From NCBI GenBank assembly GCA_030754715.1, contig JASLZV010000135.1, positions 1 through 5,907 on the forward strand: 5,907 nt of DNA, given 5' to 3'. This stretch comes from Phycisphaerae bacterium. Lineage in GTDB: Bacteria > Planctomycetota > Phycisphaerae > SM23-33. Of the stretch, positions 5,295-5,907 are shown piece after piece. Positions within the stretch are counted from its first letter, which is position 1; each line of letters starts with the position of its first letter. The translations under genes were made by a program, and so were the position numbers. Under the pieces are notes generated by a model that searched no databases, had not been told where the DNA came from, and saw only the letters and a list, made by a program, of their open reading frames with translations.

Positions 5295-5907
5295 ATGACT
5301 GAGCAAGTGGACGAAACGACAAGTGAGACAAATGAGCAGATTGGTTCGGGCGTGCTGGAAATCACCGAAAAAGGCTACGGTTTTCTGCGCCAGAGCAAGA
5401 ACGGATACCGCGCCACGCCTGGAGACGTGTTCGTCGGAAAGGACTTCATCCGCCACGACGGGCTACGGAACGGGCTGTTTGTCGAGGGCAAAGTTGCCCC
5501 TCCCACCAAGCGAAAAGGCGGTCCGCGGATGGAAGAGCTCATCACCATCAACAGCAAGCCGGCCCAGGATTATACCAACATTGTTTCTTTCAGCGATCAG
5601 ATCGTGGTGGACCCTCAGCCGCAGATGAGACTGGAGACCCCCGACGGTACGCTCGAGATGCGGGTGCTGGACATCATCTGCCCGGTCGGCAAGGGCCAGC
5701 GTGGGCTGATCGTATCCCCTCCTCGAAGCGGCAAGACGATCCTCCTTCAGCAGATCGCCAACGCCGTCAACATTAACAACCCCGAAAGCGCGGTGTTCAT
5801 TCTGCTGGTGGATGAGAGACCCGAAGAAGTAACCGATTTCCGCCGCCAGTGCCCTGGCGCCGAGGTTGTCGCCTCAAACAACGACCAGGAAATCAGCAGC
5901 CATATCC
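5295..5907 (+). CDS. rho: Transcription termination factor Rho, 3'-truncated by the window edge
   Basis: Rho is a hexameric RNA-dependent ATPase/helicase that ends transcription. The frame is open from ATG 5295 to the window end, about 204 codons. The cold-shock-like RNA-binding fold starts at residue 19 (GVLEITEKGYGFLR), with the nucleic-acid-contacting aromatics at Y28 and F30. The PVGKGQRGLIVSPPRSGKT segment carries Walker A with K147 and T148. LLVDERPEEVTDFRR (D173, E174, R175) matches the catalytic-glutamate segment. The Tyr28-to-Lys147 and Lys147-to-Asp173 distances agree with E. coli Rho (119 and 26 residues, against 122 and 26). Only 18 polar residues precede the RNA-binding fold, against about 52 in E. 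coli, so the N-terminal helical domain is missing. An in-frame stop at 5229-5231, with no start codon after it, rules out a longer version. The later part reads VVASNNDQEISSHI where E. coli has a STFDEPASRH-type segment. The C-terminal half is outside the window. Confidence 0.95.
   Translation, partial: MTEQVDETTSETNEQIGSGVLEITEKGYGFLRQSKNGYRATPGDVFVGKDFIRHDGLRNGLFVEGKVAPPTKRKGGPRMEELITINSKPAQDYTNIVSFSDQIVVDPQPQMRLETPDGTLEMRVLDIICPVGKGQRGLIVSPPRSGKTILLQQIANAVNINNPESAVFILLVDERPEEVTDFRRQCPGAEVVASNNDQEISSHI

Noticed and set aside
1..5907. CRISPR arrays, insertion sequences, tRNA or rRNA genes, phage or defence genes
   Set aside because: On reading both strands I saw no regularly spaced repeats, transposase motifs, terminal repeats or tRNA-like cloverleaf. 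This was by eye, without software.

Overview
The window is a GC-rich stretch of bacterial chromosome. All six genes read on the plus strand, and most are housekeeping genes. A predicted outer-membrane OmpA/Pal-type lipoprotein and a type IV prepilin peptidase point to a Gram-negative (diderm) cell. The prepilin peptidase has a long insert between its catalytic aspartates, and Rho starts almost directly at its RNA-binding fold. From general memory, these traits and the mixed gene order fit the Planctomycetota (Phycisphaerae-like) or a relative. This is a tentative inference that only a search could settle.

Layout. (1) 1-2646 holds a tight cluster: argG (argininosuccinate synthase, lacking its first ~20 residues), a TTG-started prepilin peptidase 10 nt later, and a small two-helix membrane protein whose ribosome-binding site overlaps the peptidase stop codon. 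(2) 2647-2781 is a promoter-like intergenic region with a perfect TATAAT and a short inverted repeat. It precedes the lipoprotein gene (2782-3486), which is closed by a strong intrinsic terminator (3519-3553). (3) 3558-3563 is a likely -10 box whose matching -35 lies inside the terminator. It would serve hisH (3593-4213). A 176-nt gap with several inverted repeats follows, then hisA (4390-5109). (4) A 185-nt leader precedes rho (5295 to the window end), which is cut off after about 204 codons.

How the genes relate. hisH and hisA belong to the same pathway. HisA isomerises ProFAR to PRFAR, and HisH feeds ammonia from glutamine to HisF, which consumes PRFAR; hisF is not in the window. argG serves arginine synthesis. 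The prepilin peptidase processes type IV pilin-like or type II secretion pseudopilin precursors. The lipoprotein probably ties the outer membrane to peptidoglycan. Rho ends transcription.

I see no mobile element, CRISPR array, tRNA or rRNA, and no sign of a new multi-gene system. The most useful points for follow-up are the short Rho N-terminus, the enlarged prepilin peptidase, the terminator/promoter overlap and the structured hisH-hisA gap.
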